This document shows positions 9,261 through 17,479 of a stretch of DNA of 64,000 nt, in pieces. The DNA comes from Deltaproteobacteria bacterium (GTDB lineage: Bacteria; Myxococcota_A; Polyangia; Haliangiales; Haliangiaceae): the NCBI GenBank assembly GCA_025353585.1, contig JANXOM010000013.1, forward strand, positions 1 through 64,000, written 5' to 3'. Below the pieces are notes generated by a model. That model did no database searches and was not told the DNA's origin. It saw only the letters and a list, made by a program, of their open reading frames with translations. How positions within the stretch are numbered: position 1 is the stretch's first letter; each line of letters starts with the position of its first letter. The position numbers and the translations under genes are program-made.

Positions 9261-10082
9261 CTACGGGGCCGGCTCGACGATGGTGCAGCCGTCGACATTT
9301 GCAAACGTCTGCGCCAGGACGCGGCCATGCACCGAGGCGCCCGCCGCGCCGGTGAACGCGGTCTCGGTGAGCAGCACGCCCTCGAGGTGCGCCATCGCGG
9401 CGAGGGTCGTCGCGCCGCGGACCTGCCAGTAGACGTGGCTCGCCAGCGCGCCGCCGGACAGCAGCACGCGCGCGTGGGCCGCCATCGTGAGGTCGCCCGC
9501 GACCTGGAAGATCCAGACGGCCGATGGGGCCCCCGCCAGCACGAGGTCCGTCGTGACGTGGGCCGCGCCGGTGAACGCGTACGTGCCGGCGGCGAGCGTC
9601 TGGCCGCCGAGCTCGCCCGAACCGAGGCCGGTGACATCGGGCGGGCGGCTCGCGGCATCCGTGATCGCGAGCTGGAGATCGGCGTTCGCGACGGTGAGCG
9701 TGGTCGGCGTCGGCGGGGCGTCGCTCGCCGCGTAGACGTCGCCGATGACCTGCGCCGAGCGCCAGAATTGATTTGTCGAGTCGGCGGTGAGGGCGAACCC
9801 CGTGATGTAGGTGGCCGCGACCGGGCTCGCCCCCAGGTCTCCTGTCACCGTCGCGGTGATGCCGCTGATCCCCGCCTCGCCGAGGATCGCGAAGTGGCCC
9901 GCGCTCCGCAGGTCGACGAGGCCGACACCGAGGTCCGCGTCCGGATCTTCCGCCGCGTCGCCCGGATCGGCCTCCACGCTGTCCTGTAGCGGCCCGGCGT
10001 CCGCGACGGCGCTCGCGGCGGGCGAAAAACGACACGCCGTCAGCACGATCAGGACACCGGCGCCGCCCTCGTATCTCTGCAT
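9261..10082 (-). CDS. Ice-binding-like (DUF3494) lipoprotein
   Basis: A 273-residue protein with a lipoprotein signal (GVLIVLTAC) and a Pro/Asp-rich spacer. From about residue 60 it shows the DUF3494 ice-binding-like fold: AGHFAILGEAGISG, VTGDLGASPVAA, ADLQLAITDA, GLGSGELGGQTLAAGTYAF, AVWIFQVAGDL, LASHVYWQVRGATTL and ASVHGRVLAQT. This family forms an irregular beta-solenoid; characterised members bind ice or inhibit recrystallisation, while others act as adhesins. The start at 10082 is chosen for the signal peptide; the upstream open frame is low-quality sequence. A second DUF3494 protein lies at 51104. Confidence 0.88.
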   Translation of the reverse strand: MQRYEGGAGVLIVLTACRFSPAASAVADAGPLQDSVEADPGDAAEDPDADLGVGLVDLRSAGHFAILGEAGISGITATVTGDLGASPVAATYITGFALTADSTNQFWRSAQVIGDVYAASDAPPTPTTLTVANADLQLAITDAASRPPDVTGLGSGELGGQTLAAGTYAFTGAAHVTTDLVLAGAPSAVWIFQVAGDLTMAAHARVLLSGGALASHVYWQVRGATTLAAMAHLEGVLLTETAFTGAAGASVHGRVLAQTFANVDGCTIVEPAP

Positions 10083-10175
10083 GGCGCAACACCGTGCGGG
10101 CGCCGTGCCGTCGCCGGTACGGAGGCATCGCCCGCGAGACGCGGTCCCCGCCCGCCGTGTCCGGCTGCCGGCCAC

Positions 10176-10201
10176 AACAAAGGGGCCAGGCCCCGGTTGT
10201 T
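10176..10201 (-). terminator. GC hairpin with T-rich tail after ackA
   Basis: On the minus strand, just downstream of the acetate kinase stop (10211), GGGGCC and GGCCCC can pair in a compact stem followed by TTTGTTG, resembling an intrinsic terminator. Flanking AACAA/TTGTT extends the inverted repeat. The right arm recurs at 3797, so it may also be a dispersed repeat. Confidence 0.5.
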
Positions 10202-10210
10202 TGCGGATCT

Positions 10211-11272
10211 TTATGCTGTGGGTGCAAGGCGGGCGATGGCGGCCTCTTCGTCGGCGGGGAGGAGGTGGACGGTGCACGGCGCGCCGGGTGGCGAGAGGAC
10301 CGGCGCGTTGCGCTCGTTGGCCGCCGCCGACAGCGAGACGCCCAGGTGGGCGAGCGCAGACGCGATCTCGGCGCGGATCACCGGCGAGCGCGCGCCGATG
10401 CCGCCCGTGAAGACGAGCGAGTCGAGGCCGCCGATCGTCGTGACCAGCGCGCCGATCGCCTTCTGCGCGCTCGCCACGAACGCCGCCACCGCGCGGGCCG
10501 CCCGCGGATCCGCTCGCCGCGCGAGCAGGTCGCGCATGTCGGACGAGCCGCCGAGCGCCTGCATGCCGCCGTCGTGCTGGACGAGCCGCGCGAGCGAGGT
10601 CGCGTCATGGCCATGCGCGAGCAGGTACAGCGGGACGCCCGGATCGAGATCGCCCGTGCGCGTGCCCATCACCAGGCCGCCCGTCGGCGTGAGGCCCATC
10701 GTCGTGTCCACGGCGCGGCCGTCGCGGATCGCGACCATGCTCGCGCCGTGCCCGAGGTGCGCGATCACGGATCGGCCGAGCACGCGCGCCGTCAGCGTGT
10801 GGACCACGTGATCATACGAGAGCCCGTGATAGCCGTAGCGCCGCACGCCGCGCGCGTAGAGCTCGTCGGGCAACGGATACCGCTGCGCGACGTCGGGTAG
10901 CGTCCGATGAAACGCCGTGTCGAAGCACGCGACCTGCGGCAGCATCGGCCAGCGCGCGGCCACGGCCGCGATCGCGGCCAGCTCGGCGGGCAGGTGCTCG
11001 GGCGCGAACGGGATGCGCTCGCGGAGCTCCGCCAGGAGCGCGGCGTCGACGCGCGCCGGCCGATCGCGGTCCGGTCCGCCGTGCACCACGCGATGCCCGA
11101 CGAGATCCGGCACCGCCTCGCCCTGCGCCGCGAGCGCGTCGAGCGCGGTCGTCACCGCCGCCGCCTGATCCGTCACGCGCTCGACCTCCGCGCGGAGCAA
11201 GGGCTGCTCGCCGTCGAACAGCGCGTACTTCAGCGACGACGAGCCGCAGTTGAGCGCGAGGACGCGGGTCAT
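10211..11272 (-). CDS. ackA: Acetate kinase
   Basis: A 353-residue kinase interconverting acetyl phosphate plus ADP with acetate plus ATP. It has the ASKHA N-terminal signature LALNCGSSSLK, HRVVHGG, CFDTAFH, YGYHGLSYDHV, HLGHGASM, DTTMGLTPTGGLVMGTRTGD and the GGIGARSP nucleotide loop. It is somewhat shorter than the usual 390-400 residues, mainly around ALGGSSDMRDLL, but no key motif is missing. Its ATG overlaps the TGA of the phosphoketolase gene by 4 bp (ATGA), so the two are translationally coupled; the phosphoketolase supplies its substrate, acetyl phosphate. Confidence 0.95.
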   Translation of the reverse strand: MTRVLALNCGSSSLKYALFDGEQPLLRAEVERVTDQAAAVTTALDALAAQGEAVPDLVGHRVVHGGPDRDRPARVDAALLAELRERIPFAPEHLPAELAAIAAVAARWPMLPQVACFDTAFHRTLPDVAQRYPLPDELYARGVRRYGYHGLSYDHVVHTLTARVLGRSVIAHLGHGASMVAIRDGRAVDTTMGLTPTGGLVMGTRTGDLDPGVPLYLLAHGHDATSLARLVQHDGGMQALGGSSDMRDLLARRADPRAARAVAAFVASAQKAIGALVTTIGGLDSLVFTGGIGARSPVIRAEIASALAHLGVSLSAAANERNAPVLSPPGAPCTVHLLPADEEAAIARLAPTA

Positions 11273-13668
11273 GGCGTGGCGGAGGGCAGGCCCGGCGCCG
11301 GCCACTTCCAGTCGCGGACCTCCGGCAGATCCTCGAAGTGCTCGCGCACGTACGCGCCGTGCTTCGCGAGCATCGCCTCGCACTCCGCCGTCAGCGCGGC
11401 CGCGTTCGCCGGCAGCCGGCGTGAGCGCCGCAGCGCATCCATCACCAGGTGGTACCGGCTCGTCTCGTTGAGGACGACCATGTCGAACGGCGTCGTCGTC
11501 GAGCCCTCCTCCTTGTAACCGCGCACGTGGAACCGGTCGGCGTTCGGCCGCGCGTGGATCAGGTAGTGGATCGCGCCCGCGTAGCCGTGGAACGAGAAGC
11601 AGACGTGCGTCTCGCGCGTGAACAACGCCTCGAAGCGCGCGTCGTCCATCCCGTGGGGGTGCTCCTTCGGGGAGAACAGCTTCATCAGATCGACGACGTT
11701 CACGACCCGCACGCGCAGGTCCGGCGCCTTCGCGCGCAGCCACGCCGCGGCCGCCACGGTCTCCAGCGTGGCGACGTCGCCCGCGCACGCGAGGACCACG
11801 TCCGGCTCCTCGTCGCCCGCCGCGCTGCACCAGTCCCATATCGACGCGCCGCGCGCGCAGTGCTCGCGAGCTGCCGCGAGATCCGTCCACTGCAGCTGCG
11901 GCTGCTTGTCGATGATCATCAAGTTCACGTACCCGGTGCTGCGCAGGCAGTGATCCGCCACCGACAGGAGGCAGTTCGCGTCCGGCGGTAAGTAGATGCG
12001 CGCGACGGTGCCCTTCTTCGACAGCACGGTGTCCATGAACCCCGGGCCCTGGTGCGAGAAGCCGTTGTGGTCGTTCCGCCAGCAGGTCGACGTCAGCAGG
12101 TAGTTGAGCGAGGGCGGCGTCGTGCGCCACGCCAGGCTCTGCGCGACGTCGATCCACTTCGCGTGCTGCGCGGCCATCGACGCGATGATCAGCGCGAACG
12201 CTTCGTACGTGGCGAACACGCCGTGCCGGCCCGTCAGCGTGTAGCCCTCGAGCCAGCCCTGGCAGTTGTGCTCGCTGAGGATCTCCATGACGCGCCCGTC
12301 CGCGGCGACGTGGTCGTCGATCGGGATCGCCGGCTCCGCGAAGCAGCGGTCCTGCGTCTCGAACACCGCGCCGAGCCGGTTCGAGTTCGTTTCGTCCGGG
12401 CAGAACAGCCGGAAGCTGGTCGGGTTCGCTGCATAGAGGTCCCGGAGGAGCGCGCCGAACGGTCGCGTCGACTCCGCGAGCACGGTCCCCGGCGCCGGGA
12501 CCGCGACCGCATACTGTGCGAATTCGGGCATGGCGAGCGGAGGCGCACGGTGCGGACCGTTCGCGTGCCGGCTCGCGCCCATGCACCGCCGCGCATCTGG
12601 TGCGAGGGCGCGCAGACTTTGCGCGAAACCGCCGCCGGCGTCGAACAGCTCGTCGGGCCGGTAGCTCCGCAGCCAGGCCTCCAGCTGCGCGAGCTCCTCC
12701 GGTTTCTCGCGGACGTGGGCGAGCGGCACCTGGTGCGCGCGGAACGTGCCCTCCACGGGCCGCCCGTCGACCACTTTCGGGCCGGTCCAGCCCTTCGGCG
12801 TCCGCAGCACGATCAGCGGCCAGCGCGGCAGCGAGCGGTCAGCACCGGTGCGGGCGCCGTCCTGGATCGCGCGGATGCTCGTGAGGCAAGCGTCGAGCGT
12901 GTCGGCGAAGGCGCGGTGAACGCGGGCGGGCTCGTCCCCGGTCACGAAGTGCACCGCGTAGCCGTGGCCCTCGAGCTGCTGGCGGATCGCCGCGTCGGTC
13001 GCGCGGCCCAGGACGGTCGGACCGGAGATCTTGTAGCCGTTCAGGTGCAGGATCGGCAGCACGGCGCCGTCACGGGCGGCGTCGAGGAAGCGGATGCCCT
13101 GCCAGCTCCCCGCGAGGGGACCCGTCTCCGCTTCGCCATCGCCGACGACCGCGATCGCGATCAAGTCCGGCTGGTCGAACACGGCACCGAACGCGTGCGA
13201 GAGCACGTAGCCGAGCTCGCCGCCCTCGTGGATCGAGCCGGGCGTCGTGGGCCCGACGTGGCTCGGGACGCCGCCGGGCGTCGAGAACTGTCGGAACAGG
13301 CGGAGCATCCCGCGCGCGTCGGGCGTGATCTCGGGGTAGATCGCCGAGTACGTCCCCTCGAGATAGACGTTCGCGAGGACGGCCGGGCCGCCGTGACCGG
13401 GGCCGGCCATGAACAGGAGGTCCAGGTCGCGCGCCCGGATCACGCGGTTGCAGTGCGCGTAGATGAGGGACAGGCCGGGCGAGGTGCCCCAGTGGCCGAG
13501 CAAGCGCGGCTTGACGTGCTCGGCCCGCAGCGGCTCGCGGAGCAGCGGGTTCGCCTGCAGGTAGATCTGGCCGATCGTCAGGTAGTTCGCGGCCCGCCAG
13601 TAGGCGTCCAGCGCGGTGAGCTCGTCGTCGGTGGCTTGCGGGAGCATGTGGCACGAGCCGGAGCACAT
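11269..13668 (-). CDS. xfp: D-xylulose-5-phosphate / fructose-6-phosphate phosphoketolase
   Basis: A 799-residue thiamine-diphosphate enzyme that splits xylulose 5-phosphate (and often fructose 6-phosphate) with phosphate into acetyl phosphate and an aldose phosphate. Both family signatures are present: EGGELGY (148-154) and GDGEAETGPL (176-185), plus GHGGPA, HWGTSPG and HLNGYKI. Length matches the family (about 790-810). The ATG at 13668 gives an odd Cys-rich leader (MCSGSCH); ATG 13647 is an equally good start. It lies 15 bp after the eRF1-like gene and overlaps ackA. Confidence 0.95.
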   Translation of the reverse strand: MCSGSCHMLPQATDDELTALDAYWRAANYLTIGQIYLQANPLLREPLRAEHVKPRLLGHWGTSPGLSLIYAHCNRVIRARDLDLLFMAGPGHGGPAVLANVYLEGTYSAIYPEITPDARGMLRLFRQFSTPGGVPSHVGPTTPGSIHEGGELGYVLSHAFGAVFDQPDLIAIAVVGDGEAETGPLAGSWQGIRFLDAARDGAVLPILHLNGYKISGPTVLGRATDAAIRQQLEGHGYAVHFVTGDEPARVHRAFADTLDACLTSIRAIQDGARTGADRSLPRWPLIVLRTPKGWTGPKVVDGRPVEGTFRAHQVPLAHVREKPEELAQLEAWLRSYRPDELFDAGGGFAQSLRALAPDARRCMGASRHANGPHRAPPLAMPEFAQYAVAVPAPGTVLAESTRPFGALLRDLYAANPTSFRLFCPDETNSNRLGAVFETQDRCFAEPAIPIDDHVAADGRVMEILSEHNCQGWLEGYTLTGRHGVFATYEAFALIIASMAAQHAKWIDVAQSLAWRTTPPSLNYLLTSTCWRNDHNGFSHQGPGFMDTVLSKKGTVARIYLPPDANCLLSVADHCLRSTGYVNLMIIDKQPQLQWTDLAAAREHCARGASIWDWCSAAGDEEPDVVLACAGDVATLETVAAAAWLRAKAPDLRVRVVNVVDLMKLFSPKEHPHGMDDARFEALFTRETHVCFSFHGYAGAIHYLIHARPNADRFHVRGYKEEGSTTTPFDMVVLNETSRYHLVMDALRRSRRLPANAAALTAECEAMLAKHGAYVREHFEDLPEVRDWKWPAPGLPSATP

Positions 13669-13683
13669 GCCGTGCCGGGCAAC

Positions 13684-14094
13684 TCACTTGCCGGGAGCGG
13701 TACCAGGCGCGTCGGCGGCGGCCGGGACGGTCGAGCCCTGGTGGAAGTAGTGCTTGGCGTATGCGACGAGCTGCTTGTCGCTCGGGTGGTCGACCGTCTC
13801 CACGCCGACGATCCGCTTCTCGAGCGCGGCGTCATGCGCGTGGACGTACCGGATGAACGCGAGCTTCGCGGTCGAGGGGCCAACGACCAGCACGCCGTCC
13901 GTGCCGGCCACCGAGCGCGCGATCTCCTGGAAGAAGTGCTTGGCGTCCTCCGGGTGCTCCGTGCCGCCCTGCGACCCCGGGTGGCGGTGCTGGATGTGCT
14001 TGGGGGCCGGGACGGTGGTCTCGGAGAACGAGTCCGGGTGCACGTGGAGGACGCGGGCTTCCTTGTGGTCGAGCCATATCAGGTAGTCATTCAT
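13684..14094 (-). CDS. Small eRF1/baeRF-like 'translational machinery' protein
   Basis: A 136-residue protein resembling bacterial eRF1-domain proteins often labelled translational machinery protein. Features seen are MNDYLIWLDHKEARVLHV at the N-terminus, an HRHPGS/HPEDAKHFFQEIARSV stretch, VLVVGPSTAKLAFIRYVH and the conserved RIVGVETVDHPSDKQLVAYAKHYF. Members are thought to act in ribosome rescue or stress, but this is not established for this subfamily. The ATG at 14094 fits family length; the longer frame reaches into the divergent exporter. It begins the probable operon with xfp and ackA. Confidence 0.75.
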   Translation of the reverse strand: MNDYLIWLDHKEARVLHVHPDSFSETTVPAPKHIQHRHPGSQGGTEHPEDAKHFFQEIARSVAGTDGVLVVGPSTAKLAFIRYVHAHDAALEKRIVGVETVDHPSDKQLVAYAKHYFHQGSTVPAAADAPGTAPGK

Positions 14095-14158
14095 CACGCT
14101 GACGTAAATGCACGAAGCGAGCCGTCGCCCGTAAGCTTCCAACCGGGGCTCGCTGGGG

Positions 14159-15394
14159 TTGCGCCAGTCGCTCGAGCTCCTCGGGACGCGCCGCTTCGGC
14201 ACGTACTGGGTCGCGACGCTGCTGTCGAACATCGGGTTCTGGGCCCAGGAGGTGGCCGAGCCGTGGCTGCTGCTCTCGATCGGCGCGTCCTCGTTCCTCG
14301 TGGGGCTCGACGCGTTCGTCGCCGACGCGCCGGCGTGGCTCCTGACGCCCGCGGGCGGCTACCTGGCCGATCACTACGACCGGCGCCGCGTCATCACGCT
14401 GTTCCAATCGATCCAGTTCCTGTGCCCGGTGCTGCTCGTCGTGCTGCTGCTGACCGGCGCGCTGCAAGCGTGGATGGTGATCGTCCTGTCCCTCGTCGTC
14501 GGCGTCACCGATGCGCTGTCGATGCCGTCGTACCAGTCGATCGTGCCGTCGATCGTCGAGCACGAGCAGATCGCGGCCGGGCTCGCGCTCAGGTCCACGC
14601 AGTACAACCTGTCCCGCATCCTCGGGCCCGCCGTCGCGGGCGGGCTGATCGCGGCCGTCGGCGTGGTCGGCTGCTTCGCGATCAACGCCGCGTCGTATGT
14701 CCCGTTCATCGCGGTCGCGCTGTGGATCTTGCCGCGCAAGGCGCGCGTCGAGGCGAAGCAGGCCCGGGTCCCCGCCGTGCGCGCGCGGGTCCATGCGCTC
14801 GCCGCGATGCGCGTCGTGCTGCGTGACCCCTACATCCGCGGCGCGCTCCTGCTCGTGTTCGCGACGAGCCTCCTGTGCGGCCCGCTGCTCACGTTCACGC
14901 CCGTGCTCGTGCGCGACGGCTTCGGCGGCGGCGCCGGTGGCTTCAGCCTCGCGATCGGCGCGTTCGGCGCGGGCGGGCTCGGCGGCGTCGGGCTCTTGCT
15001 CGCGCTCGATCCCACCCACGACCGCCGCCCGTTCGGCGCTGCGTGCGCCGTCGCGTACGCCGGCACCGTCATCGCGGCCGCGCTCGATCCGTGGGCGTGG
15101 GCCCTGCCCGTCCTGACGTTGTTCGGGGGCGCGCTCCCGACGATCAGCAACACCACCGCCAACACGCTCCTGCAGACGACGGCGACGCCCGCCATCCGCG
15201 GTCAGACGGTCAGCCTCTACATGCTGGCGATCCGCGGCGGCATGGCGGTCGGCAGCCTCGCCACCGGCGTCGCCACCGCGACGCTCGGCGTGCGCACGGC
15301 GCTCCTGATCGACGGCAGCCTCGCGGTGGTCGTCGTCAGCGTGCTCGGCTGGCAGTGGACGCGCGCCCCGGCGCCGGCACGGGCGGCAGCGTAA
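14159..15394 (+). CDS. MFS exporter (MFS_3/EntS-like)
   Basis: A 411-residue major facilitator with about 12 predicted membrane helices. The loop between helices 2 and 3 has the MFS motif GGYLADHYDRRRVI, and LRSTQYNLSRILGPAVAGGLI is characteristic of the MFS_3/DUF894 group that includes the enterobactin exporter. The start is a TTG at 14159 directly before RQSLELLGTRRFGTYW; no better ATG or GTG is in frame. TAAGCT at 14132-14137 could be the -10. It is divergent from the eRF1-like gene; the substrate is unknown. Confidence 0.85.
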   Translation: MRQSLELLGTRRFGTYWVATLLSNIGFWAQEVAEPWLLLSIGASSFLVGLDAFVADAPAWLLTPAGGYLADHYDRRRVITLFQSIQFLCPVLLVVLLLTGALQAWMVIVLSLVVGVTDALSMPSYQSIVPSIVEHEQIAAGLALRSTQYNLSRILGPAVAGGLIAAVGVVGCFAINAASYVPFIAVALWILPRKARVEAKQARVPAVRARVHALAAMRVVLRDPYIRGALLLVFATSLLCGPLLTFTPVLVRDGFGGGAGGFSLAIGAFGAGGLGGVGLLLALDPTHDRRPFGAACAVAYAGTVIAAALDPWAWALPVLTLFGGALPTISNTTANTLLQTTATPAIRGQTVSLYMLAIRGGMAVGSLATGVATATLGVRTALLIDGSLAVVVVSVLGWQWTRAPAPARAAA

Positions 15395-15397
15395 GCT
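15392..15397 (+). promoter_or_regulatory. Putative -10 element TAAGCT for the hydrolase at 15404
   Basis: TAAGCT is followed by six bases (CGCGCC) and the GTG start. The exporter gene ends at 15394, so the hexamer overlaps that gene's stop codon. Confidence 0.35.
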
Positions 15398-15403
15398 CGC
15401 GCC

Positions 15404-16294
15404 GTGCCCATCACCGTCGGCTGTCGCGCGCTCTCGGTTCCGGATGCGGCGTCCGGCGCGGCGATCGCGACGTGGCTCCTGTATCCAGCGGCGGCCGCCG
15501 AGGCGCCGGTCGCGTTCGGCGCGTACGAGCTCGCGGTCGCGCTCGATGCCGCCGTCACGGGCGCCGACCTCCCGCTCGTCGTGATCTCCCACGGCAACGC
15601 GAGCACGCCGTGGGTGCTGCGCGACCTCGCCGCCGGGCTCGTGCGCGCGGGCTACGCGGTCGCGCTGCTCGCCCACCCGGGCGACACGAAGGGCGACGAC
15701 GCGCTGTCGGGCACGGCCGCGAACCTCGCGAACCGACCGCGCCACGTGCGGCTCGTCGTCGATGCGGCGCTCGCGCAGCTGCCGGTCGCGCCCGGTCGGA
15801 TCGCGGCGCTCGGGCACTCGATCGGCGGGTACACGGCGATCGCCGTCGCGGGCGGTCACCCGCTCGCGCTGCCGAACCAGTCGCCCGACGGACGTGCCCA
15901 TCCGATCGACGTGACTCCCGACGACCGCGTGCGGGCCATCGTACTCCTCGCAGCCGCGACGCCGTGGCTGATGGCGCCCGGCGCGCTCGGCGACGTCGAG
16001 GTGCCGATCCTGATGTTCACCGGCGGCCAGGACCGCATCGCGCCGCCGGCGTACGCCGAGATCGTGCTGCACGGGGTGCCCGACTACCGCCGCGTGGACC
16101 ACCGCTTCATCGGCAACGCCGGTCACTTCTCGTTCCTGAGCGTGTTCCCGCCGGCGCTCGCGCGGCCCGACTTCCCGCCGGCGCACGATCCAGCGGGGTT
16201 CGACCGCGCCGCGTTCCAGCCGGAGCTGCTCGCGCGCGTGCTCGCGTTCCTCGCCGACGCTATGCCGGCAGCGAGCGCGGTAGCTCGAGCGTGA
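15404..16294 (+). CDS. Alpha/beta-hydrolase, dienelactone-hydrolase-like
   Basis: A 296-residue serine hydrolase. VISHGNASTPW forms the oxyanion-hole region, GHSIGG is the nucleophile elbow, FTGGQDRIAPP supplies the acid and GNAGHFSFL the catalytic His, all in the order of an alpha/beta hydrolase. It resembles the 'predicted dienelactone hydrolase' and platelet-activating-factor acetylhydrolase groups. No convincing signal peptide is seen. The 3' end overlaps the convergent sensor-kinase gene by 35 bp. The substrate is unknown. Confidence 0.82.
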   Translation: MPITVGCRALSVPDAASGAAIATWLLYPAAAAEAPVAFGAYELAVALDAAVTGADLPLVVISHGNASTPWVLRDLAAGLVRAGYAVALLAHPGDTKGDDALSGTAANLANRPRHVRLVVDAALAQLPVAPGRIAALGHSIGGYTAIAVAGGHPLALPNQSPDGRAHPIDVTPDDRVRAIVLLAAATPWLMAPGALGDVEVPILMFTGGQDRIAPPAYAEIVLHGVPDYRRVDHRFIGNAGHFSFLSVFPPALARPDFPPAHDPAGFDRAAFQPELLARVLAFLADAMPAASAVARA

Positions 16295-17312
16295 ACACGC
16301 AGCCGACGCCCGGTACGTCACGGGCCGTGAGCGTGCCGCCGATCGCCCGCGCGCCCTTGAGGCTGATCCCGAGACCGCTGTGATCGCCCCTGCCGTGCGC
16401 GCCGTCGGTGAACAACGTGTCGAGCTTGCCGACCGGTAAGCCGCCGCATTCGTCGGCGATGTCGATCGCGACGCGGTCGGACATGACGCGCGTGGTGACC
16501 GCGACGCGGCCGGTGGGGCGCGTGAGCCGGCACGCGTTCTTGACCAGGGTCGAGACGATCGAGAGCACGATCTGCGAGTCGCCCTCGACGGCGATGTCCG
16601 TCGCGACCTGATCCATCACGAGCTGGACGTCGCGCTGCTTCGCGCGCATCGCGGCCCCGATCGCCACCTCGCCGAGCAGCTCGAACACGACCACGCGGTC
16701 GCGCTGGGGGATCCCCGCCTCGAGCCGGACCTCGGCGAGCGAGCGAGTGACGAGGTCATTCATGCCGGCGAGGCTGTTCCCGAGGATCCGGCCGGTGCTC
16801 CCGCCCACGCCGACGCTGCCCGAGCTGAGCGCATCGAACGCGAGGGTCGCCGTGTTGAGGTGGTTGCGGAGCTCGTGGGCGAGCTGACCGAGCGTCTCGA
16901 GGCCGCGCTCGGCGATCGCGAGCTCGCGCTGGCGCTGGTACTCCGTGACCGCCTCGGCGATCGCGATGTCGAGGCACAGGTTGAGCGTGCGAAAATCGGC
17001 CGTCGACATCTGCGTGCCGAGCTCGACCATCAGGCCCGTGACCATCTGGCACACGTCGCCGTAGCCGTACACGACCTGGCCGATCGTGAAGCCGGCCGCG
17101 AGGAGCTCGCTGCCGTGCTTCGTCGCGTCGGCGGTGGCCCGCGCGGTCGGATCTTCCTGGTCGCGGAGGCGATAAAGGAACTCGCGCAGGAACATCGGCA
17201 CGCCGTCGCGCAGCTCGGCCTCTGTCGCGCGCGGCGCTGTGCGCTGCGCGGCCTTCTCGCGCGAGCGCGCGATGATCAGCTCGCTGTTCTCAGCGATGAA
17301 CTCGTAGAGCAC
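16260..17312 (-). CDS. Soluble sensor histidine kinase with RsbRD-like N-terminal domain
   Basis: A 350-residue protein without membrane segments. The N-terminal 130 residues (IAENSELIIARSREK..., VPMFLREFLYRLRDQED, GFTIGQVVYGYGDVCQMV) match the RsbRD N-terminal domain seen in myxobacterial kinases. The kinase core follows: H-box LAHELRNHLN with phosphoacceptor His146, N-box VKNAC, G1 DECGGLP and G2 GLGIS. The GTG start at 17312 is preceded by CAAGGT six nt upstream, readable as a weak -10 or an AAGG Shine-Dalgarno. No response regulator is adjacent, so the partner is unknown. Confidence 0.88.
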   Translation of the reverse strand: MLYEFIAENSELIIARSREKAAQRTAPRATEAELRDGVPMFLREFLYRLRDQEDPTARATADATKHGSELLAAGFTIGQVVYGYGDVCQMVTGLMVELGTQMSTADFRTLNLCLDIAIAEAVTEYQRQRELAIAERGLETLGQLAHELRNHLNTATLAFDALSSGSVGVGGSTGRILGNSLAGMNDLVTRSLAEVRLEAGIPQRDRVVVFELLGEVAIGAAMRAKQRDVQLVMDQVATDIAVEGDSQIVLSIVSTLVKNACRLTRPTGRVAVTTRVMSDRVAIDIADECGGLPVGKLDTLFTDGAHGRGDHSGLGISLKGARAIGGTLTARDVPGVGCVFTLELPRSLPA

Positions 17313-17383
17313 GCGCGGACCTTGCCCGATCGCGACGAGAAATGGGAGTCGCGGCGGCGTCCGGCTCTTCCATTCGCCGGTGG

Positions 17384-17399
17384 TGAGCGCATGCGCTCA
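17384..17399. promoter_or_regulatory. Perfect 16-bp palindrome upstream of groEL
   Basis: TGAGCGCATGCGCTCA reads identically on both strands. It lies in the 167-bp divergent region between the sensor kinase and GroEL, about 80 bp before the GroEL start. It does not match the CIRCE heat-shock operator. An operator for a dimeric regulator is a reasonable guess; either gene could be the target. Confidence 0.4.
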
Positions 17400-17479
17400 G
17401 ATCGCACTCCTCGTTCGAACCTGTGACACGATTGGCCACGGGTCCTGTCTTGCAGGCCCTGACGATGAAAGCAGGGACG

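Noticed and set aside
17380..17420. CIRCE heat-shock operator or a tRNA T-arm (GTTCGAACC) upstream of groEL
   Set aside because: The sequence does not match TTAGCACTC-N9-GAGTGCTAA, and no cloverleaf can be built around GTTCGAACC.
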